A DNA stretch of 64,000 bases from Marinomonas colpomeniae (GTDB lineage Bacteria > Pseudomonadota > Gammaproteobacteria > Pseudomonadales > Marinomonadaceae): the NCBI RefSeq assembly GCF_014803385.1, contig NZ_JACYFC010000004.1, forward strand, positions 186,001 to 250,000. Reading direction: 5' to 3'. Numbering within the stretch: position 1 is the first letter of the stretch; every line of letters starts with the position of its first letter. The notes under the pieces were generated by a model. The model was not told where the DNA came from. It did no database searches and saw nothing but the letters and a program-made list of their open reading frames with translations. Positions 28,165-36,806 of this stretch are shown here, piece after piece. Made by a program: the position numbers and the translations under genes.

Positions 28165-29364
28165 TTATTTCGCGTAGCGTTTACGCCATTCTGTCTCTAA
28201 TGCTTCAACCCAACTACTGTGTGGTTCAGGTAAAGTTTCACCTAGCTCGGCAATGCTTAATGTTGCGATTCCACGAGGTAAAGCATCAAACTTAGCTTGG
28301 TCAGCTTTAGAGAGCTTTTTATAAGATAAAACACTTAGATCTCCCCAAATTGTTGGCATTTGCTTACGAATTTGAGCTTCAGGGGATAACAGGAAGTTAG
28401 CCACAACTTGAGCACCTGCCGAGGCACTACTGTTGTACGGAATAGCCAAAAAATGAGTGTTGCCTATTGTACCTTGATCAAAAATATAAGAACGAACAGT
28501 ATCTGGTAGATTTCCTTGGTCTATTTGTACTGAGGCGGCAGAAATATCAAAACTTAGTGCGATATCAATTTCTTGATCATCTAATAAACGCATCATTTCT
28601 TCTGAGCTAGAAGGGAAGTTTTGACCACTGCGCCATGCCACCTTGTTTAGTTCATCAAGGTAAGACCATAAAGGTGCGGTGACAGCATAAAAATCAACAT
28701 TACTGACAGGTTGCGAAAGCGCATCTCGATTGGAAGTTAATTCATACAAAGCTTGTTTTAAAAAGGTCACACCTAAATGTTGTGGTGGTTCAGAATAAGT
28801 AACTCTTCCAGGGTTTGCTTTTGCGTACGCTAATAGTTCTGGCATCGATTTAGGTGGGTTTTTCAATGTTTCTGTATCGTGCATGAAGATAACTTGAGCC
28901 ATTCCCCAAGGTGATTCCATTCCATCAACATTAGTACCAAAATCTTGAGTAATGCTTTGGCGAGCACTTTCATCAACGTATTTTATGTAATTAGGTAAAG
29001 ATTGACTGAAAGGACCAAAAAGGAGTTGGTTATCTTTCATTGCACGGAAGTTTTCACCATTCAACCAAATAAGGTCGATTGAGCCTTTCTTATGTTTGCC
29101 CGCCGTTTTTTCTGCTAAAACACGATTTACTGCGTCTGACGTATCGGCCAATTTTATGTGTTTCAGCGTTACATCGTATTCATTTTTGATACGATCTGCG
29201 GCCCACTGAATGTAGTCGTTAATGTTATCTGCACCACCCCAAGCGTTGAAGTATACTGTTTGACCTTTGGCTTCTTGCAGTGTGTCCTGCCAATCTGCTT
29301 GAGCGGGTAAGCTAGAAAATGCCAAGGCGGCCGTAATGGAAGCGGCGGCTAACGACTTTATCAT
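28165..29364 (-). CDS. ynjB: ABC transporter periplasmic binding protein, YnjB type
   Basis: Periplasmic binding protein of 399 residues. Seen: a signal peptide with cleavage near LPAQA/DW, then GQTVYFNAWGGADNINDYI, LIWLNGENFRAMKDNQLLFG and NSSASAGAQVVANFLLSPEAQ, matching YnjB-type proteins. AGGAG lies 7 bases before the ATG. It heads the ynjBCD operon and is divergent from an AstE-like hydrolase across 190 bases, so the two may share a substrate or regulator. No TPP-riboswitch pattern was seen in the spacer. Confidence 0.87.
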   Translation of the reverse strand: MIKSLAAASITAALAFSSLPAQADWQDTLQEAKGQTVYFNAWGGADNINDYIQWAADRIKNEYDVTLKHIKLADTSDAVNRVLAEKTAGKHKKGSIDLIWLNGENFRAMKDNQLLFGPFSQSLPNYIKYVDESARQSITQDFGTNVDGMESPWGMAQVIFMHDTETLKNPPKSMPELLAYAKANPGRVTYSEPPQHLGVTFLKQALYELTSNRDALSQPVSNVDFYAVTAPLWSYLDELNKVAWRSGQNFPSSSEEMMRLLDDQEIDIALSFDISAASVQIDQGNLPDTVRSYIFDQGTIGNTHFLAIPYNSSASAGAQVVANFLLSPEAQIRKQMPTIWGDLSVLSYKKLSKADQAKFDALPRGIATLSIAELGETLPEPHSSWVEALETEWRKRYAK

Positions 29365-29554
29365 TCATTTCTCCTAATGAGTTATGGGTATATGGAGCAT
29401 TAGACGTGGTTAAAGTTCCATTTATTACAGTATTTTTATTATAGATCTTAAACATAAGTTTTTTATTAAAATGAGCATTTAGCGTAACATGTTTGCTGCC
29501 CTACATTGATTGAGTATTGTTTCTGGTTGTTAAGCAAGTAATAGACGAGGTGTT

Positions 29555-30697
29555 ATGTCCTATCAAATTTATTCCCATGTCCTTCCTAGTGCGACACCAG
29601 GAACACAAAGAATGTTAAAAGCGCATCATTTTGGTGAAGCAGGAGCCCGTCCTAAAGTATATTTTCAAGCTGGCCTTCATGCAGATGAATGGCCCGGATT
29701 CTTAGTTTTAAACAAACTTATTAAGTTACTTAAAAAAGCGGATGAGACAGGTTTGATCAAAGGTGAAATTGTCGTTATACCTGTGGCAAACCCAATTGGT
29801 CTGGCGCAGAATTTTCATGGTTATATTCCAGGGCGTTTCGCATTCTCTGATGGCGGTGGTAACTTTAATCGTAATTGGCCTCAGTTAGGAAAAAAAATAC
29901 AGAAACGAATTAAAGACGATATTACTAACAACAGTTCAATGAATGAATCTTTGGTTCGTAAGGCGATTCATCAAGAGCTTGCTTTGTTGCCAGAAACAAC
30001 TGAATTACAAGGTATGAAGAAGACCTTGCTGGCACTTTCTATGGATGCCGATGAAGTAATTGATTTACATTGCTCTGGCGAAGCCAGCATGCACGCTTAT
30101 GTAGCGCAAGAGTTTGAAACGCACTTCAAGCCACTATTAGCTTTGCTCAATGCAAAGGTCGGGTTGTCTGAGTTTGATACAGGCGCTTCCTCGTTTGATG
30201 AAACCAATGTGAGTGTCTGGCGTAACTTAAAAGCTGATCATGGTGATTTAATACCATGGGGGAGTCGCTCGCTTACTTTGGAGTTGCGAGGTGAGAATGA
30301 CATTTCAAATGAGCTTGCTCATCAAGATTCAAAAGCTTTATTTTCTTATTTGATACTACGTGGCGTAGTCGATGGGGAAAAACCTGTTATCGACGATAGT
30401 CAAGTTGAGTATTATCCACTTGATGCAATGGACTTAGTTAAAGCGCCTTGTGCTGGTATTGTCTGCTATCACAAAGATATTGGTGAAAAGGTTGAAGTAG
30501 GTGAGATGGTTGCTGAAATAGTCAATTTAATGGATGACGATGTAGAATCTTCCAGTTATCCATTAATTGCCCGCACTAACGGTGTGTTTTTTGCTAGAGT
30601 ACAGCGCCGTTTGGTGGTTTGTGGCGAATCAATCGCGAAAATTGCAGGTAAAGAACATCTTTCCTTTCGTGAAGCTGGACACCTCTTTGAAGATTAA
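29555..30697 (+). CDS. Succinylglutamate desuccinylase/aspartoacylase family zinc hydrolase with lipoyl-like tail
   Basis: M14-type zinc deacylase of 380 residues. Seen: the zinc motif HADEWPG (His and Glu ligands), NFNRNWP, the third ligand region VIDLHCSGEASMH and the LTLELRGEND catalytic-Glu region. The C-terminal 90 residues (about VKAPCAGIVCYHKDIGEKV to VAEIV) look like a biotinyl/lipoyl-type hammerhead without the modified lysine motif, an add-on seen in part of this family. It probably removes an acyl group from an amino acid or similar amide. It stands alone, divergent from ynjBCD, which may import its substrate. Confidence 0.82.
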   Translation: MSYQIYSHVLPSATPGTQRMLKAHHFGEAGARPKVYFQAGLHADEWPGFLVLNKLIKLLKKADETGLIKGEIVVIPVANPIGLAQNFHGYIPGRFAFSDGGGNFNRNWPQLGKKIQKRIKDDITNNSSMNESLVRKAIHQELALLPETTELQGMKKTLLALSMDADEVIDLHCSGEASMHAYVAQEFETHFKPLLALLNAKVGLSEFDTGASSFDETNVSVWRNLKADHGDLIPWGSRSLTLELRGENDISNELAHQDSKALFSYLILRGVVDGEKPVIDDSQVEYYPLDAMDLVKAPCAGIVCYHKDIGEKVEVGEMVAEIVNLMDDDVESSSYPLIARTNGVFFARVQRRLVVCGESIAKIAGKEHLSFREAGHLFED

Positions 30698-30725
30698 GAG
30701 TGTTAAAAAATTAAGTATATTTGAA

Positions 30726-30749
30726 GATTTAATAGATTTAATAGATTTA
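30726..30749 (+). repeat. Short tandem repeat, 9-bp unit
   Basis: The unit GATTTAATA occurs two and two-thirds times, 20 bases before the helicase start. Probably simple-sequence drift; a change in copy number would alter the leader length only. Confidence 0.7.
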
Positions 30750-30768
30750 AAAACTAGGCAATATTATT

Positions 30769-33102
30769 TTGACACAAGTGCACAATAATCCAGAGACAAA
30801 GAGAGAGGCTCAAGCCTTCTTAACGAATGAACAGCAGCGTGTGGTGCATCATGACCTCATAAATCCCGCAAAAGTTATCGCTGTCGCTGGGGCTGGGAAG
30901 ACAACTACCTTAATTTCTCGTATTGAACACTTATTATCCCAAGGTGTAGACCCGTCTCATATTGGCGTTTTCATGTTCAATAAAAGTGCACAGGAAGAAT
31001 TTACTGAGCGCTTAAATAAACAATTAATGGCCTCAGGGTATTTGCGTTCACCTAATGTGATGACGTTTCATGCGTTTGGTATGAAGTTTTGTCGTCGTTT
31101 GGAACAACAAGGATGGTTGGTACCAGCTAAGTTGGTTACAGATGATTTTAGTTTGGTTAAAATGTTACGAGAAGCACTACAGCGCCTGGCTCGTAAGGGA
31201 GAAAAAATTGCCATTCAAGACGAAAAAGACTGGCTAGAAGATGTTTTATTATTTATTGATCAAGTAAAAGCATCAGATAGAAGTGCAAAAGAAGTGTTTG
31301 ATGCATTAGATTGGTCGAAAGAACGTCAGTTTTTTCCTGCTTTGTTTGATGAGTTAGAAAGGCTGCGTAAAAACAGTCATATACGATTTTTTTCTGATTT
31401 GCTAAGTGATCCCTATGATCTTATTAGTAAATTGGCAAGTCCTGAGCGCGCTCAAATTAAAACGTTTGTTCCTGATTTTCGTTATTTGTTAATTGATGAA
31501 TTCCAAGATATTAATCCTTGTCAGTATGAATTACTTAAGTGTCTTTACCCTGAGAATTGTCAATGGATGATTGTAGGTGATGTGCAACAATGCATTTATG
31601 AATGGCGTGGTGCTAGTCCTGATATCATGGCGACTCAATTTGATAGTGATTTTAATCAAGTCGCTACGTATCCGCTGAGCACGAGCTTTCGGTTTGGCCA
31701 TTCAATTGGATTAATGGCATCGAGCGTGATTAGTGAAAATGATCCAGATGCTTTGGTTATTGGTGCTGGAGAACAAACGCGAGTATCTTTTGCCCGTGCA
31801 CCAAAGACAGGAAAAGCGTTATTAGGTGAGTTAAAATCTTGGATTGAAGAAGGGCGAGCACTAAACGAAACAGCCGTATTAGTTCGCTTATACAGTGATA
31901 TGGTGCCCATTCAGTTAGCATTAATGCACAAAGGTGTCCCGTATCAGTTACACGGTGATTCACCTTTATTAGAAAACCGTCAAATTCGTATGTTAATGGC
32001 CTATATAGCCATTATGGCGGGAGGTTTGGAGAATCCTCAAGTATTTTTCCATAAGGATGATATCGAATACTTACTTATGGTTCCGAGCCTTGGTGGTTCT
32101 TTAGTTCAGCGTAAAACGCTTATTCAACAAGCGAAACAGTCACCGCATTTGTTACCACAGATTATTGAAACATTGGCGGATTCTTCTGATGGTTGGCGAG
32201 CCAAAAAGCTTTATGAACGTGCGGATTGGCTACGTAGTCTAGGTATGTACCGAACTGACCCTGCACAAGGCTTGGCATATACATTAGAAAAATTGGGTAT
32301 TTATCGTTATTTTGAGAGTACCAGTAACAAAGACATTCAAACCCAAGAGAAAATAGCCACGTGTGATGCATTTATGGCGTACGTGCGAGGAGTGGGTGGT
32401 AATGCTAATGCTATATTAGAACAACTGGCGCAATTAAATGAGCGCAAAATGGATGTAAGTCACGGCGTCCATTTAATGACGATTCATAAATCAAAAGGTT
32501 TGGAGTTTGAGCAAGTTCTTTTATTTGGATTACAAGAAGGGCGCTTCCCTTATTATGATGAAGATCTTAGTGCCATAGATAAAAAAGCCGCTAGTGATCT
32601 AGCGTCAGAGCGTCGTTTGTTCTATGTGGCGATTACAAGAGCGAAAAAGAAATTAGTTCTGTTGGAGACACCAACACCAGACGAACATAAGCGTATGAAA
32701 CAAGGCGAGATTCCAAGTGTGGCACTTAAGACCTTATCACTCTCTCGATTTGTTTTTGAAGCACAACCTTATGTAGTAAATCGCATTTGTGAAGCTTGGA
32801 ATACAGTACATGGTGACACGGGTGTCGGAACGACACCAATTGATACGGTTAAAGGCGCTGTTTTTCAGCGTTATTTAACAGCAACAACACCTTCACCTAA
32901 ATTGCTTTTTAAACAGAAAGTAGAAAATACAAACCTGTTAAAGCCGGGGGATAAAGTACGTCATGATCAATTTGGTCAAGGTGTTGTTGTACGGCAAGAG
33001 CAAGGTATCAAGAAAATGATCTTTGTTGATTTTTGTGAAATCGGGTTAAAGCGTTTTAATCCAAAACACACGCGATTAGTGAAAGTTTCTTCACGAACAT
33101 AA
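30769..33102 (+). CDS. UvrD/Rep-type superfamily 1 DNA helicase
   Basis: ATP-dependent 3'-5' DNA helicase of 777 residues. Seen in order: Walker A VAGAGKTTTLISRIE, motif Ia MFNKSAQEE, DEFQDINP (motif II), VGDVQQCIYEWRGA (motif III), SFRFGHSIG (motif IV), MTIHKSKGLEFEQVLLFG (motif V) and RLFYVAITRAKKKLVL (motif VI). The C-terminus, VRHDQFGQGVVV and onward, is like the PcrA/UvrD tail. It is shorter and more divergent than housekeeping UvrD or Rep, so probably an extra repair helicase. The TTG start at 30769 has AGG 10 bases before it; GTG 30778 is an alternative. Confidence 0.87.
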   Translation: MTQVHNNPETKREAQAFLTNEQQRVVHHDLINPAKVIAVAGAGKTTTLISRIEHLLSQGVDPSHIGVFMFNKSAQEEFTERLNKQLMASGYLRSPNVMTFHAFGMKFCRRLEQQGWLVPAKLVTDDFSLVKMLREALQRLARKGEKIAIQDEKDWLEDVLLFIDQVKASDRSAKEVFDALDWSKERQFFPALFDELERLRKNSHIRFFSDLLSDPYDLISKLASPERAQIKTFVPDFRYLLIDEFQDINPCQYELLKCLYPENCQWMIVGDVQQCIYEWRGASPDIMATQFDSDFNQVATYPLSTSFRFGHSIGLMASSVISENDPDALVIGAGEQTRVSFARAPKTGKALLGELKSWIEEGRALNETAVLVRLYSDMVPIQLALMHKGVPYQLHGDSPLLENRQIRMLMAYIAIMAGGLENPQVFFHKDDIEYLLMVPSLGGSLVQRKTLIQQAKQSPHLLPQIIETLADSSDGWRAKKLYERADWLRSLGMYRTDPAQGLAYTLEKLGIYRYFESTSNKDIQTQEKIATCDAFMAYVRGVGGNANAILEQLAQLNERKMDVSHGVHLMTIHKSKGLEFEQVLLFGLQEGRFPYYDEDLSAIDKKAASDLASERRLFYVAITRAKKKLVLLETPTPDEHKRMKQGEIPSVALKTLSLSRFVFEAQPYVVNRICEAWNTVHGDTGVGTTPIDTVKGAVFQRYLTATTPSPKLLFKQKVENTNLLKPGDKVRHDQFGQGVVVRQEQGIKKMIFVDFCEIGLKRFNPKHTRLVKVSSRT

Positions 33103-33123
33103 ACTCAATTAGGAGACAAAAAA

Positions 33124-34074
33124 GTGTCTATACCTTTAATAGATTTTGCAAAATTAACCCATGAAACGGATGCCATACGCCATCAAGAAAACCAAGTTTT
33201 AGATAAAGCTTGTCGTGAAATTGGATTCTTCTATCTTATCAATACGAGTATTCCAAACTCATTAATGAATGCTTTAATGCGTGAAGCTAAGCGCTTTTTT
33301 GCTCAGTCTCAAGAGGCAAAAAATGCGATTGATATTCGAAATAGTGTGAATCATCGCGGTTATGGGAATATCGGCGAAGAGCAGCTAGACGAAAATGGCC
33401 ATGCTGATTGGAAAGAAACCTTTGATATGGCAATGGATTTTCCTGCAGATCATCCTTTGGCGTCTAAATACCCAAAAATGTATGGACCAAATCAAAATCC
33501 AACCGATCCTACTACAGTTGAAGTTTTGCAAGATTACTATGTAGAAGTTTTTTCTGTTGCTCAAAAATTGATGACAGCAATGGCACAGGCCTTGTCTTTA
33601 GAAGATGACTTCTTTACCAGTGGTTTTACAGATCACGTAAGCGTATTGCGTATGATTCATTATCCACCACGCCCAACCAGTAATCATGATAATGGCGCAG
33701 GCGCTCACACAGATTATGGCTGCGTAACCTTGTTGTTACAAGATCAAATAGGCGGATTACAGGTTAAAAATCGTCAGAATGAATGGGTAGATGCAACGCC
33801 AATAGAGAATGCGTTAGTCGTTAATATTGGTGATTTAATGCAGCATTGGACTAATGATGAATATGTTTCGACTGCCCATCGTGTACGAGCTTCTACGACA
33901 GATGTACATCGTTATTCTTTTCCTTTTTTTGTGGAGCCAGATTACGAAACGAAAGTGGAATGTGTACCAAGTTGTGCAACGGCAGAAAAACCTGCGAAAT
34001 ATGAACCAATATTAGGTGGAGAGTGGATTCAATACCGTTTGGATGCAACCTATTCTTACCGCGATAGTGAATAA
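33124..34074 (+). CDS. 2-oxoglutarate/Fe(II)-dependent oxygenase, isopenicillin N synthase-like
   Basis: Cytoplasmic oxygenase of 316 residues. Seen: an N-terminal DIOX_N-like part (PLIDFAKLT, CREIGFFYLIN) and the iron/2-oxoglutarate core with H-x-D in GAHTDYGCVTLLLQD, distal His in STAHRVRAS and the RYSFPFF segment with the Arg that would bind 2-oxoglutarate. GTG start with TTAGGAGA 6-7 bases upstream. The target is unknown; bacterial relatives act on small molecules. A terminator follows at 34089. Confidence 0.88.
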   Translation: MSIPLIDFAKLTHETDAIRHQENQVLDKACREIGFFYLINTSIPNSLMNALMREAKRFFAQSQEAKNAIDIRNSVNHRGYGNIGEEQLDENGHADWKETFDMAMDFPADHPLASKYPKMYGPNQNPTDPTTVEVLQDYYVEVFSVAQKLMTAMAQALSLEDDFFTSGFTDHVSVLRMIHYPPRPTSNHDNGAGAHTDYGCVTLLLQDQIGGLQVKNRQNEWVDATPIENALVVNIGDLMQHWTNDEYVSTAHRVRASTTDVHRYSFPFFVEPDYETKVECVPSCATAEKPAKYEPILGGEWIQYRLDATYSYRDSE

Positions 34075-34088
34075 CTAAAGTGATTTAC

Positions 34089-34132
34089 CAAAGATAAGAG
34101 GTATAGAATGCCTCTTGTCTTTGATTTTTTTT
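34089..34132 (+). terminator. Terminator after the oxygenase gene
   Basis: CAAAGATAAGAGG (34089-34101) and CCTCTTGTCTTTG (34111-34123) pair over 13 bp with one G-U, followed by eight T. It insulates the operon that begins at 34268. Confidence 0.85.
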
Positions 34133-34232
34133 CAATCAATCATTAGGGTATTACATCTGAAGTATATTCCCTGAAGAACAGAGAGAAAGATAAGCGTTGT
34201 AACATAAAGGTAACTTTTTAAAGGTAGAATGA

Positions 34233-34253
34233 GTAGAAATTAGATAATTCTAC
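34233..34253. promoter_or_regulatory. Inverted repeat upstream of the GAK-type operon
   Basis: GTAGAA-ATTAGATAA-TTCTAC, outer 6 bp perfect, just 15 bases before the first gene. A further GTAGAA lies at 34224-34229. It is in a good place for an operator or leader hairpin; no regulator gene is adjacent. Confidence 0.35.
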
Positions 34254-34267
34254 GGTGTTAAGAAGTT

Positions 34268-35905
34268 ATGTCGTCACAGCCTTTGGCTATTCAAGAAAAT
34301 CTCTACTTTCTACTGAATGAAGTTGGAAAACATTACAGTCTTGTAGATCTTTTTTTTAAAACCTCATCAATTGATATTTTACCGCGTATTAAAGCTCGTC
34401 GAGGTTATGTTCAAACACTCCGAGAAAAAATTGAAATCGAATGTGTGAATATGACAAAAAGTCGTAAATCTAGCACATCACACAGTGTTCGTATTGATGC
34501 AATACGCGCTTTATCAAATGCGTTAGACAACGTTTCTCGTTACTACTCTGATTGCGTTCAAGAAGGAACATTAACTCAACCTTATGGACACCCTAGTGCT
34601 TCATTATGTCGTAAGTTAATCCGTCGAATAGATCGTTCTTTAAATCTTGTTAAACTAGGGTTAGATAAATCACAGCGCCGAACGGGCATTAAGTTAGGTC
34701 GTCGTACGCAAGGCATGTTGAATTCGTATGATGACATTCAAGCAGTAACTCTAGCTGCCAAAAACGTGCTGAATGATGAGCAACTACAAGCCTCTATCTT
34801 GACGAACTTTGCACTGAAGTGCGTAATTCAACAATTAGCCATTGTGGGTGAATCTTTAATAAAGGCTGATTTAGGGCAGGTTGTTAGTCTACAAAACTAT
34901 GAACATTTGCGTAATAGCGCGTCATCGTTAAATTATAGCTTGAGTGATTTAAAAATCAGGCGTCTTGCACTCACACGTTCTGGTAGTGCGATTGCCTCTA
35001 TTTCTCATAAGAATGAATCTGGGAAGGATATACTGGCTGTATACAAAGAAGGCGACCAAAATAAATTGGCTGAAGAGATCGTAGGTGTTAATAATTGGCA
35101 AAAGGTAGATCCAAATATTGCGCCAGATGTATTATCTCATACCACTAGAAATGGGCAATCATCAGCTCTTTTGATTGAGCACCTTCCCGGAAAAACATTC
35201 GAAGCTTTACTCCTTAATGAAGAAACGCATCTGCTAGAATCAGCTCTAAAAACACTGTTTACAACACTTAATCGCACGTGGAAGCTGACTTATACCCCAG
35301 AGCACTGTAATGCAAAATTCATGCAGCAGCTTGAAAAACGAATTGACGATAGTGCTAAAGTTCATCCTGATTTTTTCACGCCAGAACATCGTATTTGTGG
35401 GCAGGTAAGTCTAAGTTTCAAAAAGCTAATACGGCTTGTTACAGAAAAAGAGCACCGTTGGACAGTACCATTTTCTGTGCTGATTCACGGAGATTTTAAT
35501 GTTGATAATGTGATTTATGATGAAGTAGATCGTCGTATTTATTTCATAGACTTACATCGATCTTCCTATTTCGATTATGTCCAAGATATTTCTGTGTTGA
35601 TGGTTTCTATTTATCGACTACAAGTGCTGAGTGGATCAACCCGAGAGTTGATGATGCAAAGTGCAATCCAAATTTATCAATTTGGGCGTCGTTTTGCTAA
35701 GCGGCAGGATGATGAAACTTTTGAATTGCGATTGGCCGCAGGTCTTGCTCGTTCTTTTGCGACTTCAACCCGCTTTATTTTTGATAAAAAACTGGCGTCG
35801 CGTATGCATCTTCGTGCGCGTTATTTACTTGAGCATTTAGCGCGAATTACGCCAGAGCAAGAACCTAACTTCAAACTTTCCCTTAAGGAACTGTATGCTG
35901 AATAA
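34268..35905 (+). CDS. Aminoglycoside-phosphotransferase-like kinase, first gene of the GAK-type operon
   Basis: A 545-residue protein. The C-terminal part (about 260-500) has a kinase fold of the APH/choline kinase type: the catalytic loop HGDFNVDNV (His407, Asp409, Asn414) and the metal-binding Asp428 in IYFIDLHRS. The N-terminal 240 residues are helical and rich in Lys, Arg and Ser; I do not recognise them. The product may phosphorylate a small molecule or a protein. It overlaps the ATP-grasp gene by 11 bases and leads a six-gene operon. Not an antibiotic-resistance gene on this evidence. Confidence 0.78.
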   Translation: MSSQPLAIQENLYFLLNEVGKHYSLVDLFFKTSSIDILPRIKARRGYVQTLREKIEIECVNMTKSRKSSTSHSVRIDAIRALSNALDNVSRYYSDCVQEGTLTQPYGHPSASLCRKLIRRIDRSLNLVKLGLDKSQRRTGIKLGRRTQGMLNSYDDIQAVTLAAKNVLNDEQLQASILTNFALKCVIQQLAIVGESLIKADLGQVVSLQNYEHLRNSASSLNYSLSDLKIRRLALTRSGSAIASISHKNESGKDILAVYKEGDQNKLAEEIVGVNNWQKVDPNIAPDVLSHTTRNGQSSALLIEHLPGKTFEALLLNEETHLLESALKTLFTTLNRTWKLTYTPEHCNAKFMQQLEKRIDDSAKVHPDFFTPEHRICGQVSLSFKKLIRLVTEKEHRWTVPFSVLIHGDFNVDNVIYDEVDRRIYFIDLHRSSYFDYVQDISVLMVSIYRLQVLSGSTRELMMQSAIQIYQFGRRFAKRQDDETFELRLAAGLARSFATSTRFIFDKKLASRMHLRARYLLEHLARITPEQEPNFKLSLKELYAE

Positions 35906-36806
35906 ATCTGAACAAGGTCTCAAAATCGGGGTGATTGGAATTCCTGGTAAATGGTCAACGGAAGTGTTGGCGGACCGTCTTGAAGCAAGAACAGGATTTC
36001 GTGCAGTGATGGATATGAATGATATCGAATTGCACCTAGACACAAATAAAGCCTTTTGCAACGGATTAGATTTAACAAAGTTAGATGGTTTGATTGTTAA
36101 AAAAATTAGTCAAGTGTATGCGCCGAGCACAGAGGATAGAATCCATATACTGTCGCATTTAGAATCACTTGGTGTATCTGTATTTAGTCCGACTAACAGT
36201 ATGGGGAAATTGATTAACCGTCTTAGCGGTACATTGGCATTACAACAAGGCAATATCCCTATGCCAAAAACCAGAATCACAGAATCGGTTGATTTAGCAT
36301 TTAATATAGTTCGTGAGTTTGGCTCCGCTATTTTGAAACCATTATATTCAACAAAAGCACGAGGAATGGTATTTCTTCGTGCAGAAGACAGTGATGAGTC
36401 TGTACTTGCTCAGCTTGAAGAATACACAAAAACGCAATCTTTGTTTTATATACAACAAGCGCTTAATTTAAATGGTCGTGATTTAGGTATGGTGTTTGTG
36501 GGCGGTACATATTTTTGTACTTATGCTCGTGTTGCCGATTCTGATGCTTGGAATACGACAATTCACAGCGGTGGACGCTATGAAATGTTTGAACCTGATG
36601 AAGACCTTATTGAATTGGGGTGTCGCGCTCAAGCTTGTTTTGATATGAGTTTTACTACTGTTGACATCGCTCTTACTGACCAAGGCCCTGTTGTATTTGA
36701 AGTGTCTGCTTTTGGTGGTTTTAAAGGAGCCTTAGACGGTTGTAATTTGGATGCGGCAGAAGCGTATGCAGATTATGCATTAAAAATAGTAAGGAATAAG
36801 CTATGA
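35895..36806 (+). CDS. ATP-grasp ligase-like enzyme of the GAK system
   Basis: A 303-residue ATP-grasp enzyme, RimK-like in layout. Seen: an N-terminal domain (KIGVIGIPGKWSTEVLADR), SPTNSMGKLINRLSGTLALQ, the ATP-grasp lysine region GSAILKPLYSTKARGM, and an acidic metal site near DQGPVVFEVSAFGGFKGAL, which replaces the usual E-x-N; the enzymes of this class join a carboxylate to an amine through an acyl phosphate. It matches, from memory, the ATP-grasp member of the GAK set of NCBI family models. It overlaps both neighbours (11 bases before, ATGA after), so the products are needed in fixed ratio. Confidence 0.85.
   Translation: MLNKSEQGLKIGVIGIPGKWSTEVLADRLEARTGFRAVMDMNDIELHLDTNKAFCNGLDLTKLDGLIVKKISQVYAPSTEDRIHILSHLESLGVSVFSPTNSMGKLINRLSGTLALQQGNIPMPKTRITESVDLAFNIVREFGSAILKPLYSTKARGMVFLRAEDSDESVLAQLEEYTKTQSLFYIQQALNLNGRDLGMVFVGGTYFCTYARVADSDAWNTTIHSGGRYEMFEPDEDLIELGCRAQACFDMSFTTVDIALTDQGPVVFEVSAFGGFKGALDGCNLDAAEAYADYALKIVRNKL

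Noticed and set aside
29365-29554. Thiamine riboswitch upstream of ynjB
   Set aside because: The characteristic conserved TPP-binding segments are not visible, and the spacer is short and A-T-rich.
30726-30749. CRISPR-like repeats
   Set aside because: The unit is 9 bases in direct tandem with no spacers and no cas genes are present in the window.
30567-30788. A plus-strand frame bridging the deacylase and helicase genes
   Set aside because: Its first half overlaps the deacylase hammerhead domain in another frame and the rest is the tandem repeat.
34268-35905. Antibiotic resistance by aminoglycoside phosphotransferase
   Set aside because: Only the kinase fold is shared. The long extra N-terminus and coupling to the GAK-type genes point elsewhere.
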